From contig CAZYSK010000003.1 in NCBI GenBank assembly GCA_964649415.1, positions 62,001 through 126,000 on the forward strand: a stretch of DNA of 64,000 nt. Direction: 5' to 3'. The notes beneath the pieces are model-generated. The model ran no database searches, was not told the DNA's origin, and was given only the letters and a program-made list of their open reading frames with translations. Shown here piece after piece: positions 34,782 to 44,249 of this stretch. The translations under genes and the position numbers were made by a program. This stretch comes from CAZYSK01 sp964649415. Lineage in GTDB: Bacteria; Chloroflexota; Anaerolineae; B4-G1. Position 1 is the stretch's first letter. Every line of letters begins with the position of its first letter.

Positions 34782-35617
34782 TGTTTAGCCCTCCTGGCCA
34801 TCTGCAGCAGCCGGGCGATCCAGGGCGGCCATGCCCTCTCCAGCCTGGGCTGGAAGAACGCATGCAATACCTTCTCCAACCGCTTGACATCCAGATTCCG
34901 AATAATACGGCCATTGTGCGCAATGGCGATAGAGCCACGCTCCTCAGACACCACGACGGCGATGGCGTCGCTTTCCTCTGTCACGCCAATGGCAGCCCGA
35001 TGCCGCAAGCCCAGTTGCCGATCTGCCAGGAAGGCAGTGGACAGAGGAAGCACACAGGCAGCAGCCTGGATTCGCCCGTGCCGCACGATGGCCGCCCCGT
35101 CGTGCAAAACTGTATGGGGATCGAAAATGGTGACCAACAGGTCAGAAGTGATCGCCGCATCCAGGAGCACGCCGCTATCCACAGACTCCTGGAGACCCGT
35201 CTCACGCTCCAGGACGATGAGCGCGCCATACCGTCGCTCGGAGAGGGTGTGACATGCCTGCGCAATCGCGGGCAAAGTCTGTTCCGCAAGGGCGCGATTC
35301 CCCGTTGCGCGGCCGAATAAGGTGCCTGCCCGCCCGATTCGCTCCAGCGCTCGGCGCAGTTCCTGCTGAAACACAACCGGGATAGCCACGAGCAGCGCTG
35401 GAAACGCGCTCCGCGTCAACCATCCGAAAGCGCGCAGACGAATCAAGCCGCTCAAAGGGATGAAGATGATGATAAGGAAGATGATGCCGCGCAGCAGGGG
35501 AACGGCCCGGGTACCACGCAGCACGTACAGCAGCCAGAAAAACAGAAAAGCTACAAGCAGAATATCGAGAATATCTATACGGTCGAGCCGCTGAAAATAC
35601 CACAGAATGTCCGCCAC
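34778..35617 (-). CDS. cdaA: Diadenylate cyclase CdaA (DacA)
   Basis: The 279-residue protein makes cyclic di-AMP from two ATP. It has two or three N-terminal membrane helices (about 18-80) and a DAC domain with LHDGAAIVRHGRI (DGA) and RHRAAIGVTEESDA (RHR), both catalytic motifs intact. c-di-AMP controls potassium and osmotic balance and envelope stress in many bacteria. It lies 16 nt behind the TPR gene and is coupled to cdaR. Confidence 0.96.
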   Translation of the reverse strand: MADILWYFQRLDRIDILDILLVAFLFFWLLYVLRGTRAVPLLRGIIFLIIIFIPLSGLIRLRAFGWLTRSAFPALLVAIPVVFQQELRRALERIGRAGTLFGRATGNRALAEQTLPAIAQACHTLSERRYGALIVLERETGLQESVDSGVLLDAAITSDLLVTIFDPHTVLHDGAAIVRHGRIQAAACVLPLSTAFLADRQLGLRHRAAIGVTEESDAIAVVVSEERGSIAIAHNGRIIRNLDVKRLEKVLHAFFQPRLERAWPPWIARLLQMARRAKQ

Positions 35618-35633
35618 TGCTCAAACCCGAATT

Positions 35634-37955
35634 TCAGTTACCACTCTGCTCGCCAAGTTGGTCCAGCAATTGCTGATAGACCTCGACGTTGGGTGGACGG
35701 AGCGCGATAATGACACGGATGGTTGCCTGAGCATCCTCATAGCGCCCGGCCTCAAGCTGCAGATCCCCAAGTGCATCCAGATGCTCCAATGCCTGTTCAA
35801 CGTTCCCGGCGTCCAGGTGTGCCTGTGTCAGGCGAGTACGTAGCGGGATGTCGTCCGGTCGCTCACCTACCGCATCTTCCAGGATCGCGAAGATACGCGG
35901 CGTCTTACCTCTATCCCGATAGATCTTCAACAGACCATCCAGCTCAACGACCGCCCGCTCAGGCTCATCGAAGCGATAGTAGAGGTCCATCAGCGTCAGA
36001 CGAGCCCGCTCGTCATCGGGAGCCAGTTCGCGGATCTGCTCGTAGACCTCCATCGCGCGTCTCCAGTCCACGCGCTGCATGTCTATGTCACCCATCTTGT
36101 GCAGGATACGAACCCCCCATTGGTGCTCGGGTGATCCACGCGGCGCTAGGAGCAACGCCTCCTGGTATATCTCACGCGCCCGGTCCATCTGCGCCAGTTG
36201 ATAATGACTATCACCGAGGATGATGTAGTGCCTCAAAGCCTCATCGATTTGCCCATGACTGATGAGCAGATCAATCAATTTGGCCCGCACGGCCGTGTTC
36301 ATGGGCGCGTGCTTCAGTGCACGCTGACACATGGCCGTCGCCTGGCGGACATTGCCCCGCATACGGTAGGCATCCGCAATGACGACGAACTTCGCCACCG
36401 CTGCATCCATCTTCCCCATGTCCACCAGCACCTGGGCCATCTGCCGATGGATAGGCAGGTAGACGGGCGCACTGTCCAGAGCGTAGTAGCACTCCTCCAA
36501 CGCCGCATAGAACATGTCCCGCTTGGCGTATTCCTGAGCCAGCGCCGTCGATTCCAGTACACGCTCCGAATCCTGAATCGCCAACATCTCGGCCAGGCTC
36601 AGGGTAGGGCCTTCCTGGGCCAATTCATCGAGCCGTCGCCGCGCTTGAACGACCTTGTCCTCCCACCCTTTCTCGCTGAGGAACTCAACCAAAGAGTTGG
36701 TGAAATCCAGCGCCTGTTCCCGCTCGCCTTTGGCGATGTAACTGTCGGCCAGGCTCTCGTACAATTGGATCAAGTCATCCGCCTGTTCGCGCCGCACGGT
36801 GGCCAGATCAACGATCTTGAGTACCTCAATGAAGTGCTCCAGCGCGTCGTCGATGCGCCCGCGGGCGCGGAAGCATTCGCCCATCGCGAAATGGCTGCCC
36901 AGCGTGTACTCGGGGTGAGAAACTGCGTATTGGAACTGCCCGAGGGCATCCTCGAACCGGAGCTTCTCCTGGTAGAGCAGACCCAGGTTGAAGTTCACAG
37001 CGGGCTGATTGACTCCCGCCTTGAGCACGCTCTCATAAGCATCAATCGCTTCCTCGATCTCCCCCCTGGTCTGGAATTCGAGTGCTCGGCCAATCAGGCC
37101 ATCGATCTCTGCCTTTCCCAGCCGGGGAGCGGTAGCAGGTTCCAAGACCGGCAGCGCATCGTCTTCTTCAAAGAAACTCTCAGCAAGATCGGAAAGCGCT
37201 TTCTGGCGAGTGATCTCAATGGGACCACCTCGCTCCCCCGAAGACTCCACCGCTGGCGATACGTCGAAGTCAAGCAGCGTGGTATCAACCTGCTCCCCCA
37301 TCGCAGTTAGGATCCCGGTGTCCCTCCCAAAGCCCTCCGCACCCTCCTCAGCGGTGCTATGCTCCCCATAGCGCAGACTGTCGAGCATGGCCAACACGTC
37401 GGAGTCGTGCGGGGCCAATTTGAGGGCATACTGGCACGCCTGGACCGCGTAGTCGGTCTCCCCATCAGCACTGTAGATACTTGCCAAGGCCAGGCACTCT
37501 TGCACCGCCTCCTTCACCTGACCGCGGCGCTGGTAGTAATGGAACAGCTTCGCGTGTGCCCGCAGACAATCGGGCCAGACACGAACGGCATCCTGCCAAC
37601 GTTTCAGCGCCAGATCAGGCGCTCGCTCCTGACTCAGGTAAGCTTCAGCCGAGGCCAGATAGGCTTCGGCAGCCTGCTTGCCCTGATCCAACTGCTCCCA
37701 CGTCTTGCCAAGACGCTCGTGCAGCACAGGGTCATCTGAATCAAGCGTGGTAACCTCACGATACGCATCCAAGGCGGCCTGGAACTGGCCGGCGCTGTAG
37801 CAGGCCATCCCCAAGCCGGCGAGCGCATTCACATCACGCGGGAACTCTGCCAGTGCACGTCGATAGGCCGCGATTGCCTGGTCCCAGTCTCTGTCCCAGG
37901 CCGCGTTGGCCCCCGCCCGCATCGCATCCTCGAATACCTTGCGGTTCTTTGCCAC
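35634..37955 (-). CDS. Large cytoplasmic TPR-repeat protein
   Basis: The 773-residue protein is largely tetratricopeptide repeats; A/L/Y-rich 34-residue periods run from about 15 to the end, broken by an acidic spacer (about 195-275). No signal peptide or catalytic motif. TPR arrays bind protein partners. Located between argF (15 nt upstream) and cdaA (16 nt downstream), so it is probably co-transcribed with the c-di-AMP genes. Partner unknown. Confidence 0.85.
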   Translation of the reverse strand: MAKNRKVFEDAMRAGANAAWDRDWDQAIAAYRRALAEFPRDVNALAGLGMACYSAGQFQAALDAYREVTTLDSDDPVLHERLGKTWEQLDQGKQAAEAYLASAEAYLSQERAPDLALKRWQDAVRVWPDCLRAHAKLFHYYQRRGQVKEAVQECLALASIYSADGETDYAVQACQYALKLAPHDSDVLAMLDSLRYGEHSTAEEGAEGFGRDTGILTAMGEQVDTTLLDFDVSPAVESSGERGGPIEITRQKALSDLAESFFEEDDALPVLEPATAPRLGKAEIDGLIGRALEFQTRGEIEEAIDAYESVLKAGVNQPAVNFNLGLLYQEKLRFEDALGQFQYAVSHPEYTLGSHFAMGECFRARGRIDDALEHFIEVLKIVDLATVRREQADDLIQLYESLADSYIAKGEREQALDFTNSLVEFLSEKGWEDKVVQARRRLDELAQEGPTLSLAEMLAIQDSERVLESTALAQEYAKRDMFYAALEECYYALDSAPVYLPIHRQMAQVLVDMGKMDAAVAKFVVIADAYRMRGNVRQATAMCQRALKHAPMNTAVRAKLIDLLISHGQIDEALRHYIILGDSHYQLAQMDRAREIYQEALLLAPRGSPEHQWGVRILHKMGDIDMQRVDWRRAMEVYEQIRELAPDDERARLTLMDLYYRFDEPERAVVELDGLLKIYRDRGKTPRIFAILEDAVGERPDDIPLRTRLTQAHLDAGNVEQALEHLDALGDLQLEAGRYEDAQATIRVIIALRPPNVEVYQQLLDQLGEQSGN

Positions 37956-37970
37956 ACCCTTGCCTTTCGG

Positions 37971-38891
37971 TTATCCCATCAATTCCGCCAGGATAGCCTT
38001 TTGCGCGTGCATCCGGTTCTCAGCCTGATCCCACAGTACCGAATGCGGGCCATCACACACTCCATCGGTGATTTCCTGTCCCCGGTGAGCCGGCAGGCAG
38101 TGCATGACGATGACGTCTTGCTTGGCCGCGGAGACCAACGCCTCGTTGACCTGATAGGGCATGAAGACCCGGGCCCGCTCATCGGTCTCGGTCTCTTGAC
38201 CCATGGAAGCCCAGACATCCGTGTAGATCGCGTCAGCCCCGGCGACCGCTTCGCGAGGCTCGTGAGTCGCCAGCAAGCGACTCCCAGTGGCAGACGCCAA
38301 CTGCTCCCCCTGCGCCCAAACCTCAGGCGGCAACTCATAGCCTGGCGGCCCTGAGATAGCGAAATCCATCCCCAGCAACGTCGCACCAAAGAGAAGCGAG
38401 GTCGCCACGTTGTTGCCGTCACCGATGAAAGCCAGGCGACGCCCCTCCAGGGCCGATCCCTTATGCTCAATGATGGTGAGGAAATCCGCCAGACCCTGGC
38501 AGGGGTGGTTGTAGTCGGAGAGGCCATTGATGACAGGCACGCGGGAGTACTGCGCCAGCGCCAGTATGTCGGCATGCCCGAATACACGCGCCATGACGCC
38601 ATCCACGTAGCGCGAGAGCACACGCGCCACATCGGGCACGCTTTCCCGCTTGCCCAGTTGCACCTCAAATGGCGACAGGTAGAGCGCCTGTCCCCCCAGA
38701 TGAATCATCCCCATCTCGAATGAAACACGGGTGCGCAAAGAGGGCTTCTGGAAAACCATCCCCAGTGTCTTGCCCTTGAGCAATGCACGATTGCCACCGG
38801 CCTTCCATTCCTCCTTGAGTTCAACCGCCAGGTTGAGCAGGCCACGCAAGCGATCAGACGTCAGATCAGTCAGAGCGATATAGTGCTTCAT
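37971..38891 (-). CDS. argF: Ornithine carbamoyltransferase
   Basis: The 306-residue enzyme makes citrulline from ornithine and carbamoyl phosphate in arginine synthesis. Carbamoyl-phosphate loop SLRTRVSFE, DYNHPCQGLAD and the ornithine-specific HCLPAHRG are visible. The ATG at 38891 has GGAGG upstream; the frame extends to 38939 without a site. No other arg genes are in the window. Confidence 0.95.
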   Translation of the reverse strand: MKHYIALTDLTSDRLRGLLNLAVELKEEWKAGGNRALLKGKTLGMVFQKPSLRTRVSFEMGMIHLGGQALYLSPFEVQLGKRESVPDVARVLSRYVDGVMARVFGHADILALAQYSRVPVINGLSDYNHPCQGLADFLTIIEHKGSALEGRRLAFIGDGNNVATSLLFGATLLGMDFAISGPPGYELPPEVWAQGEQLASATGSRLLATHEPREAVAGADAIYTDVWASMGQETETDERARVFMPYQVNEALVSAAKQDVIVMHCLPAHRGQEITDGVCDGPHSVLWDQAENRMHAQKAILAELMG

Positions 38892-38972
38892 TCCTGCCTC
38901 CATCATGATGACAATGCGCCTCCAAGAATACGCTGCCAAGGATATGCTTTGAAGAACACGCTTTCAAAAGCA

Positions 38973-38978
38973 AGTATA
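38973..38978 (-). promoter_or_regulatory. Extended -10 of an argF promoter
   Basis: Minus strand TGGTATACT (-10 TATACT at 38978-38973), about 80 nt before argF. No good -35 is visible (TTTCAT at 17 nt), so recognition may rely on the extended -10. Confidence 0.5.
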
Positions 38979-39061
38979 CCACAAGCAACGCGGGAATGAA
39001 AGCAAGGGACAGAGAAAACTACAACGACACACTCAACCGCAGCTAACCGACAGGCAATGGC

Positions 39062-39772
39062 TCAGAATCCCATCGCCCGACGGGCGGCACGCCACAGATT
39101 GGCGCGGATTTGCTCCTGGTCGCTGCCAAACTGTCGCAGGAGCGTCTTGACCTGTGTCCGCTTGGAAACCAATCCTTGGGGACATGGCGAAGGGTCAGCG
39201 AATCCAAGCGCCCGCCCATAGCGGGACAATTCCTTCTCCGAGACATAGATCAGCGGGCGGATGACTGTCACCACACCGTCAAAGAACTCGACACGGGGGG
39301 CCATGGTCTCCAGCCGGCCACTGAACATCAGGTTCAACAGAGTCGTGGCAGCCGCATCGTCGGCCTGGTGACCAAGTGCCAGTTTGTTGCAGCCCAGCTC
39401 TGCCGCCGCGGTGAAGAGAGCTTTCCGCCGGTTCCACGAGCAGCGGAAGCAATCCAGAGGCAGGGGCTCATCCGGCGGCAGATCTAGCGGGACGAAACGA
39501 TACGCGATGCCCAGCTCCTTGAACCTGGGCTCCAGATCCGGTCGCAGGTCGGGGAAACCGGCCGCGGTGCCCGACACGTGAAGGGCCGATAGTTCGTACT
39601 GATAGGGCACTTTGCACCGATGGCGGACCAGGAGTTCCAGCAAGGCACGGCTGTCCTTGCCTCCAGACACCGCCACCGCAACGCGGTCCCCCTCGGCGAT
39701 GAGGCCAAACTCGCCAACGGCGCGAGTGACTTCTTTGAGAAGATAGAACGCCAACCGGTTGGAGTCGCTCAC
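39062..39772 (-). CDS. TtcA/TilS-type PP-loop ATPase, probable tRNA thiolase
   Basis: The 236-residue protein has PP-loop SGGKDS (about 36-41) and the Cys pair CFRCSWNRRK, with LALGHQADDAAATTLLNLMFSG following. This matches the TtcA family, which makes 2-thiocytidine at position 32 of some tRNAs. Another PP-loop tRNA-modifying role is possible. It reads 63 nt after rfbB on the same strand. Confidence 0.85.
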   Translation of the reverse strand: MSDSNRLAFYLLKEVTRAVGEFGLIAEGDRVAVAVSGGKDSRALLELLVRHRCKVPYQYELSALHVSGTAAGFPDLRPDLEPRFKELGIAYRFVPLDLPPDEPLPLDCFRCSWNRRKALFTAAAELGCNKLALGHQADDAAATTLLNLMFSGRLETMAPRVEFFDGVVTVIRPLIYVSEKELSRYGRALGFADPSPCPQGLVSKRTQVKTLLRQFGSDQEQIRANLWRAARRAMGF

Positions 39773-39835
39773 TTTCCACCCGCATCACGCCGTCAGCAGC
39801 CGCGGCCCGTCTTCTGCACACATTGGACCCAAGTC

Positions 39836-40858
39836 CTACACTTCCCGCCCCTCGTACTGTCGCTTGTAATACTCTTGATAATACTCGCCGCTCTTGATCA
39901 GGCGCCACCACCACTCGTTCTCGACATACCAACGCACGGTGCTTTCGATCGCCTCCTCACACGTGTGGGCAGGCTCCCATCCCAGGGCGCGGATCTTGGA
40001 CACATCCAGAGCGTACCGGCGGTCGTGGCCAAGCCGGTCGCGCACGGGTTGGATAAGGCTCTCCGGCTTGCCAAGCAGTTCGAGCACCTGATGAGTCATA
40101 TCTATGTTGCGCATCTCGGTGCCAGTGCCCACGTTGTAGACACCGCCGATCTCTCCCTCGTGCAGCACGAGGTCAATCGCCTCACAGTGGTCCAAGACGT
40201 AGTGGTAATCACGCACCTGCAAACCGTCACCGTAAAGAGGCAGCGGCAGGTCGTCAATCGCATTCGTGACGAAGAGCGGTATGACCTTCTCAGGATACTG
40301 ATACGGACCGATGTTGTTGGCACCACGAGTGATCGTTACAGGCAGATTGTACGTCACGCGATAGGCGTTGACCATCATGTCGGCGCTCGCCTTGCTGGCC
40401 GCATACGGACTGCGTGGAGCAACTGGATCGGTCTCCCTGGACGCGCCCTCAGGTACGTGTCCATACACCTCGTCCGTGGACACCTGATGCATCCGCTCCA
40501 ACCCAAGCTCGCGCGCCGCCTCCAGCAGCACGTAGGTGCCATAGACGTCCGTCTTGATGAACGCATCCGGATCCATGATCGATCTATCCACGTGGCTCTC
40601 CGCAGCGAAGTTGACCACCGTGTCCACATCGTAGGCCTGGAGCGTCTCCTGCACCTTGGCCGCGTCACAGATGTCGCCCCGAACGAAAGCATAGCGATCA
40701 GGGAACCGACTGGCCACATCCTTGAGATTGGACAGGTTCCCGGCATAAGTCAGTTTGTCGTAGACGACGATCTCATAGTCACGGTATGTCTCTAGCATAT
40801 AGCGGACGAAGTTGGACCCGATGAACCCGGCACCACCGGTCACCATAAAATTGTGCAC
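39836..40858 (-). CDS. rfbB: dTDP-glucose 4,6-dehydratase
   Basis: The 340-residue protein makes dTDP-4-keto-6-deoxyglucose on the path to dTDP-rhamnose and related sugars. Extended SDR with TGGAGFIGSN, the active-site VSTDEVYG and YAASKASAD (YxxxK). It has the full RmlB-type length. The start is GTG at 40858, 6 nt after GGAGG. The other rhamnose genes (rmlA/C/D) are not in the window. Confidence 0.95.
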   Translation of the reverse strand: MHNFMVTGGAGFIGSNFVRYMLETYRDYEIVVYDKLTYAGNLSNLKDVASRFPDRYAFVRGDICDAAKVQETLQAYDVDTVVNFAAESHVDRSIMDPDAFIKTDVYGTYVLLEAARELGLERMHQVSTDEVYGHVPEGASRETDPVAPRSPYAASKASADMMVNAYRVTYNLPVTITRGANNIGPYQYPEKVIPLFVTNAIDDLPLPLYGDGLQVRDYHYVLDHCEAIDLVLHEGEIGGVYNVGTGTEMRNIDMTHQVLELLGKPESLIQPVRDRLGHDRRYALDVSKIRALGWEPAHTCEEAIESTVRWYVENEWWWRLIKSGEYYQEYYKRQYEGREV

Positions 40859-40919
40859 AGTCAACCTCCAAAATCATCTAAGTCAGAACGTGGAATCGCG
40901 ATCCAGACCCATTCGAGGT

Positions 40920-40947
40920 ATTCTACCACAACCGAGAGTCACAGCAA
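40920..40947 (-). promoter_or_regulatory. rfbB promoter
   Basis: Minus strand -35 TTGCTG (40947-40942), 16-nt spacer, -10 TAGAAT with upstream TGG (40925-40920). Confidence 0.6.
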
Positions 40948-40949
40948 CC

Positions 40950-40977
40950 TTGACTTGCCCGGCGAAGATGCTATGAT
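40950..40977 (+). promoter_or_regulatory. Promoter of the TPR membrane protein gene
   Basis: -35 TTGACT (40950-40955), 16-nt spacer, -10 TATGAT (40972-40977), about 30 nt before the start. Divergent from the rfbB promoter with 2 nt between the -35 boxes. Confidence 0.65.
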
Positions 40978-41013
40978 TGCACCGCGCATTGTCCGCAGAA
41001 GGCAGTTGATGGG

Positions 41014-42558
41014 ATGTATCTGGAACCAACGATACGGAGGAGTAGACGCCGTTCATCTCCACTCCGCGTGATGATCTTGCTGATGCTGATCAGCGCAGGC
41101 GTGTACGTCTACGCCATGGTCCAGCAAGAGGAGATCGAAAGCCCCTTCGTCCCCACCCCAACCCCAACCCGTTCAGCACTTTCCTACATTGTGGAGGCAC
41201 AAGAGCTGTATCTGCAGGGCAAGCTGGCAGAAGCCATCGTCGCCTATCAACAAGGCATCTCTCTCGAACCCAACGATGCACTCCAGTTCATATCCCTGGC
41301 ACGGCTCTTGGCGCTCGAAGGACGGACAGTTGATGCCGTACGGTGCGCACAGCAGGCCACCGAGATGGCACCGGAGAACGCGCGCGCGTGGGCTGTGCTG
41401 GGAATGGCCTATGATTGGAACGGCGACGTACCACAGGCGATTGATGCCTGCAAGCGCGCCATCGAACTCGACCCCACCTACGCTGAAGCATACGCCTACC
41501 TCGCCGAGGCCTACGCTGACGCAGTGCGCTGGGCCGACGCCACAGAGGCAGCCCAGACCGCTCTGCAATTGAATGATCGCAGCGTGGACGTGCACCGCAA
41601 CTATGGCTATGTCCTCGAGAGGCAAGGAGACTGGGTAGGAGCCCTGCAGGCATACGAGCGCGCGTTGGAACTCCATCCCAATCTGGCGTACATTCACCTG
41701 GCCGTCGGGCAGAACTACAGCGCACTGGGCGATCTCGATTCAGCAGTAAGCAGCTTCCAGCGCGCCATCGAAGTGGACCCGAACAGCGTAGAGGCTTACT
41801 ACCGGCTGGGACGTGCGTACTACAACATTGGAGAGTACGAACAAGCGGAAACCTATCTCAAGCAAGCCATCGAGGTGAACCCCGAGTACGGACCGGCCTT
41901 CGGTCATCTCGCTTTTACCTATTGGGCACGACGCAACTACGAGGACGCAATCCAGAATCTCCAGCCAGCTATTGACCTGGCGTGTATTGCAGCGCGCCAG
42001 CAGGCCAGTGCGTTCTACGTCACCGTCGAAGATCTAAGCGACGAGTCCGAAGGGCCGTCACCCAACGTCGTGTTGCGTGGCGATCTTGTCGCTGCGCCCG
42101 CATCGTCCTCAGCAGGCGATCAGGAAGTGCTCAAGGCCACCCTGACGGTGAAAGAGAGCGGCGAGGAATGGGCCAATGCCGGGGGTACGGTGGCGTTCAA
42201 CACCCGCACGGGAGAATACAACGTAGAGCTGAAGGACCTGCCGACTCCGAGATACGGACACGTGTACGTCGGATGGTTTGATGGAGTCAACGCGCTGTCC
42301 GGCGAGCCTCTGAGCACGGGATCACTGAGCTTGAAGAGCGATAGAACGGTGAATGCGGATCTTCAGGCCGTCTGGACCGAAGGACCCCGCATCGAGTACT
42401 TCTACACACTGGGACTGGCCTATTTCTACATGGCGGAGTGCGAGAAATCGTACCCGCTGTTTGACGCAGCGCTCCAGATTGATCCCAATGAGAGCAACGC
42501 ACTGGAAGGTATCCGGCTCTGCCAGGAAGCAGAGGTAGAGGAGAGCACGCCCCCCTGA
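41014..42558 (+). CDS. Membrane-anchored extracytoplasmic TPR protein
   Basis: The 514-residue protein has a basic N-terminus, one membrane helix (about 18-37), and a short Pro/Thr linker (PTPTPT). About eight tetratricopeptide units follow (LAxAY..GDY..A..YxxAxELxP periods, about 55-330). A beta-rich insertion (about 335-455; TLTVKESGEEWANAGG) resembles no family I recognise and is followed by one more TPR. Likely a scaffold or chaperone facing outside. It stands alone, with a promoter of its own. Confidence 0.82.
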   Translation: MYLEPTIRRSRRRSSPLRVMILLMLISAGVYVYAMVQQEEIESPFVPTPTPTRSALSYIVEAQELYLQGKLAEAIVAYQQGISLEPNDALQFISLARLLALEGRTVDAVRCAQQATEMAPENARAWAVLGMAYDWNGDVPQAIDACKRAIELDPTYAEAYAYLAEAYADAVRWADATEAAQTALQLNDRSVDVHRNYGYVLERQGDWVGALQAYERALELHPNLAYIHLAVGQNYSALGDLDSAVSSFQRAIEVDPNSVEAYYRLGRAYYNIGEYEQAETYLKQAIEVNPEYGPAFGHLAFTYWARRNYEDAIQNLQPAIDLACIAARQQASAFYVTVEDLSDESEGPSPNVVLRGDLVAAPASSSAGDQEVLKATLTVKESGEEWANAGGTVAFNTRTGEYNVELKDLPTPRYGHVYVGWFDGVNALSGEPLSTGSLSLKSDRTVNADLQAVWTEGPRIEYFYTLGLAYFYMAECEKSYPLFDAALQIDPNESNALEGIRLCQEAEVEESTPP

Positions 42559-42595
42559 AGCCATCGAAAACCTGCGACAAGAATCTGCAGAGCAG

Positions 42596-42624
42596 TTGAC
42601 CAGAATCCCATTCTCTGGTATACT
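42596..42624 (+). promoter_or_regulatory. tRNA-Leu promoter
   Basis: -35 TTGACC (42596-42601), 17-nt spacer, -10 TATACT (42619-42624), 8 nt before the mature tRNA. Confidence 0.82.
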
Positions 42625-42632
42625 CTTCACGA

Positions 42633-42715
42633 GCCGGAGTGGCGGAACAGGCAGACGCGCGCGACTCAAAATCGTGTGGGCTTTGCCCATGTGGGTTCGA
42701 TTCCCACCTCCGGCA
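42633..42715 (+). tRNA. tRNA-Leu (anticodon CAA)
   Basis: A type II tRNA: acceptor GCCGGAG/CTCCGGC, anticodon loop CTCAAAA giving CAA (reads UUG), long variable arm, T-arm GTGGG-TTCGATT-CCCAC, discriminator A. CCA is not encoded. Confidence 0.94.
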
Positions 42716-42749
42716 CTGTATCTATCCGGGACTGGGCCATAAGGCCCGT

Positions 42750-42796
42750 CGTGGCGTCCATGGGCAGGGTGAGCGCCCGCAAACGCCGCGTTTTTT
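42750..42796 (+). terminator. Terminator after tRNA-Leu
   Basis: An 8-bp outer stem (CGTGGCGT / ACGCCGCG, one T-G pair) encloses a GGGC/GCCC inner stem and is followed by six T (42791-42796). It precedes the small membrane protein gene by 16 nt, so that gene may also depend on readthrough. Confidence 0.75.
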
Positions 42797-42812
42797 GTTG
42801 GAGAGGGATTGG

Positions 42813-43196
42813 ATGCACAGAGCAGTGAGTGGGCGAGGGTATAGGGCGATTGCGCAGATCGCTGCTAGCGTCGCAGTTGGACTCGCGTTGGGATTCGTCG
42901 TCGGCTGGTGGCTCTGGCCAGTCAAGTACACAAACACCGCACCATCCATGCTTCGCCAGGATTACCACGACGACTACATCGTGATGATTGCCAGCGCCTA
43001 CGAGGTGGACGGAGACTTGGAACAGGCCCGTGAGAGGCTGATCTTGTTAAGTCCAGGGGAACCCGCCGCTCCTGTGGTCGAACTGGCAGAGCGGATCATC
43101 GAAGCCGATGGTAACCTTGAGGATATTTACCGCTTGGCCTATCTGGCAGCGGCGTTCGAGCCGCCCACTCCAGCGCTAGCTCCATTCCTTCAGTGA
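42813..43196 (+). CDS. Small membrane protein, paralog of the next gene's N-terminal domain
   Basis: The 127-residue protein has one membrane helix (about 18-36), then an extracytoplasmic segment whose core reads TAPSMLRQDY, then MIASAYEVDGDLEQARERL. The same pattern (YPALLRTDY, LAALSYVADGDIERARARL) occurs in the following gene, so the two are paralogs. The helix pairs look TPR-like. GGAGAGG precedes the ATG at 42813. No named family was recognised; function unknown. Confidence 0.7.
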   Translation: MHRAVSGRGYRAIAQIAASVAVGLALGFVVGWWLWPVKYTNTAPSMLRQDYHDDYIVMIASAYEVDGDLEQARERLILLSPGEPAAPVVELAERIIEADGNLEDIYRLAYLAAAFEPPTPALAPFLQ

Positions 43197-43257
43197 CAGG
43201 GCGGCAGGCGACGTCTCTGCGCATCCAATGTTCCCCCAGTACACTTAGCGTGAGATC

Positions 43258-44175
43258 ATGGGACCAGGTGGGCAAGACCCGAAAGCCTTGCATATCCATA
43301 TTCCGAGAGCGGTCATCGGCCTGGTGATCGGATTCGCGCTGGGCCTGACGTACACCTGGGGCATCAATCCCGCAGAACTCACCAACACGTACCCAGCACT
43401 GCTGCGAACCGACTATCGCCTCGAATGGGTGCGGCTTGCGGCCCTCTCCTACGTGGCCGACGGTGATATCGAGCGCGCTCGCGCCCGACTGGACGGACTC
43501 AAGCACGAGGACGTAGCCAGCGCGCTACAGGCCCTGATCGAGGAATCTGCTACGGCCGGTCGCCGGGCCGACACGCTACGCAGCTTGACCACGTTGGCCC
43601 AGGCGTTGGACGTGCACACCTCAGCGATGTTGGTTTACCTGCACACACCGGCATCGTCGTCCCCCTCACTCACGTATCCCCCAACACCCTCGCCCACCTC
43701 CACCCCGCCCCCCACGTACACGCCCACCCCGTACGTCTGGTCGCCTCTTCTCACGCCTACTCACAAGCCGACACGTACTCCCCGCCCCCCCACGCCCACG
43801 CCAGCGAGCGCGCCTCTCTTCCAGTTCATCCAGAAGGAACAGATATGCATACCAGGACAATCACCACGCATCGAGGTTATCGTGAGGGATGAGCGTGGCG
43901 CGCAACTACCTGGTGTGGAGATATGGCTCATGTGGCCCGGCGGCGCCGACAGGGCCATAACCGGGCTAAAACCCGAAAGCGGAAAGGGTTATGCAGACTT
44001 CAACGTCGAACAGAGCGCAGCGAACTCCGCGAACCACACACTCGGCGTCAGCGAACTGGGAATGCCACTGGTGACCGACCTACAGATCGTTCCCTGTCCC
44101 TCCCAAAAGGGCAAGGAACCCATTATGGGATCCTGGCGCGTTGTGTTAGAGAAACGTTCTCCGGAGACCGACTAG
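43258..44175 (+). CDS. Membrane protein with TPR-like N-domain, PT-linker and beta C-domain
   Basis: The 305-residue protein has one membrane helix (about 17-35), the paralogous TPR-like domain (about 40-125), a Thr/Pro-rich linker (about 135-190), and a C-terminal beta-sandwich-like domain (RIEVIVRDERGAQLPGVEIWL...) that recalls carboxypeptidase-regulatory or Ig-like modules. An outside location is inferred. It is followed 74 nt later by a sensor kinase on the same strand; the pair may sense or present an envelope signal. Function unknown. Confidence 0.7.
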   Translation: MGPGGQDPKALHIHIPRAVIGLVIGFALGLTYTWGINPAELTNTYPALLRTDYRLEWVRLAALSYVADGDIERARARLDGLKHEDVASALQALIEESATAGRRADTLRSLTTLAQALDVHTSAMLVYLHTPASSSPSLTYPPTPSPTSTPPPTYTPTPYVWSPLLTPTHKPTRTPRPPTPTPASAPLFQFIQKEQICIPGQSPRIEVIVRDERGAQLPGVEIWLMWPGGADRAITGLKPESGKGYADFNVEQSAANSANHTLGVSELGMPLVTDLQIVPCPSQKGKEPIMGSWRVVLEKRSPETD

Positions 44176-44249
44176 ATCGAGAAACGGTGACAAGAGGATG
44201 AAGGAACCCAGACCAAGTGGCCCCGTTCGACGCCCTGGATGAGGGAGAC

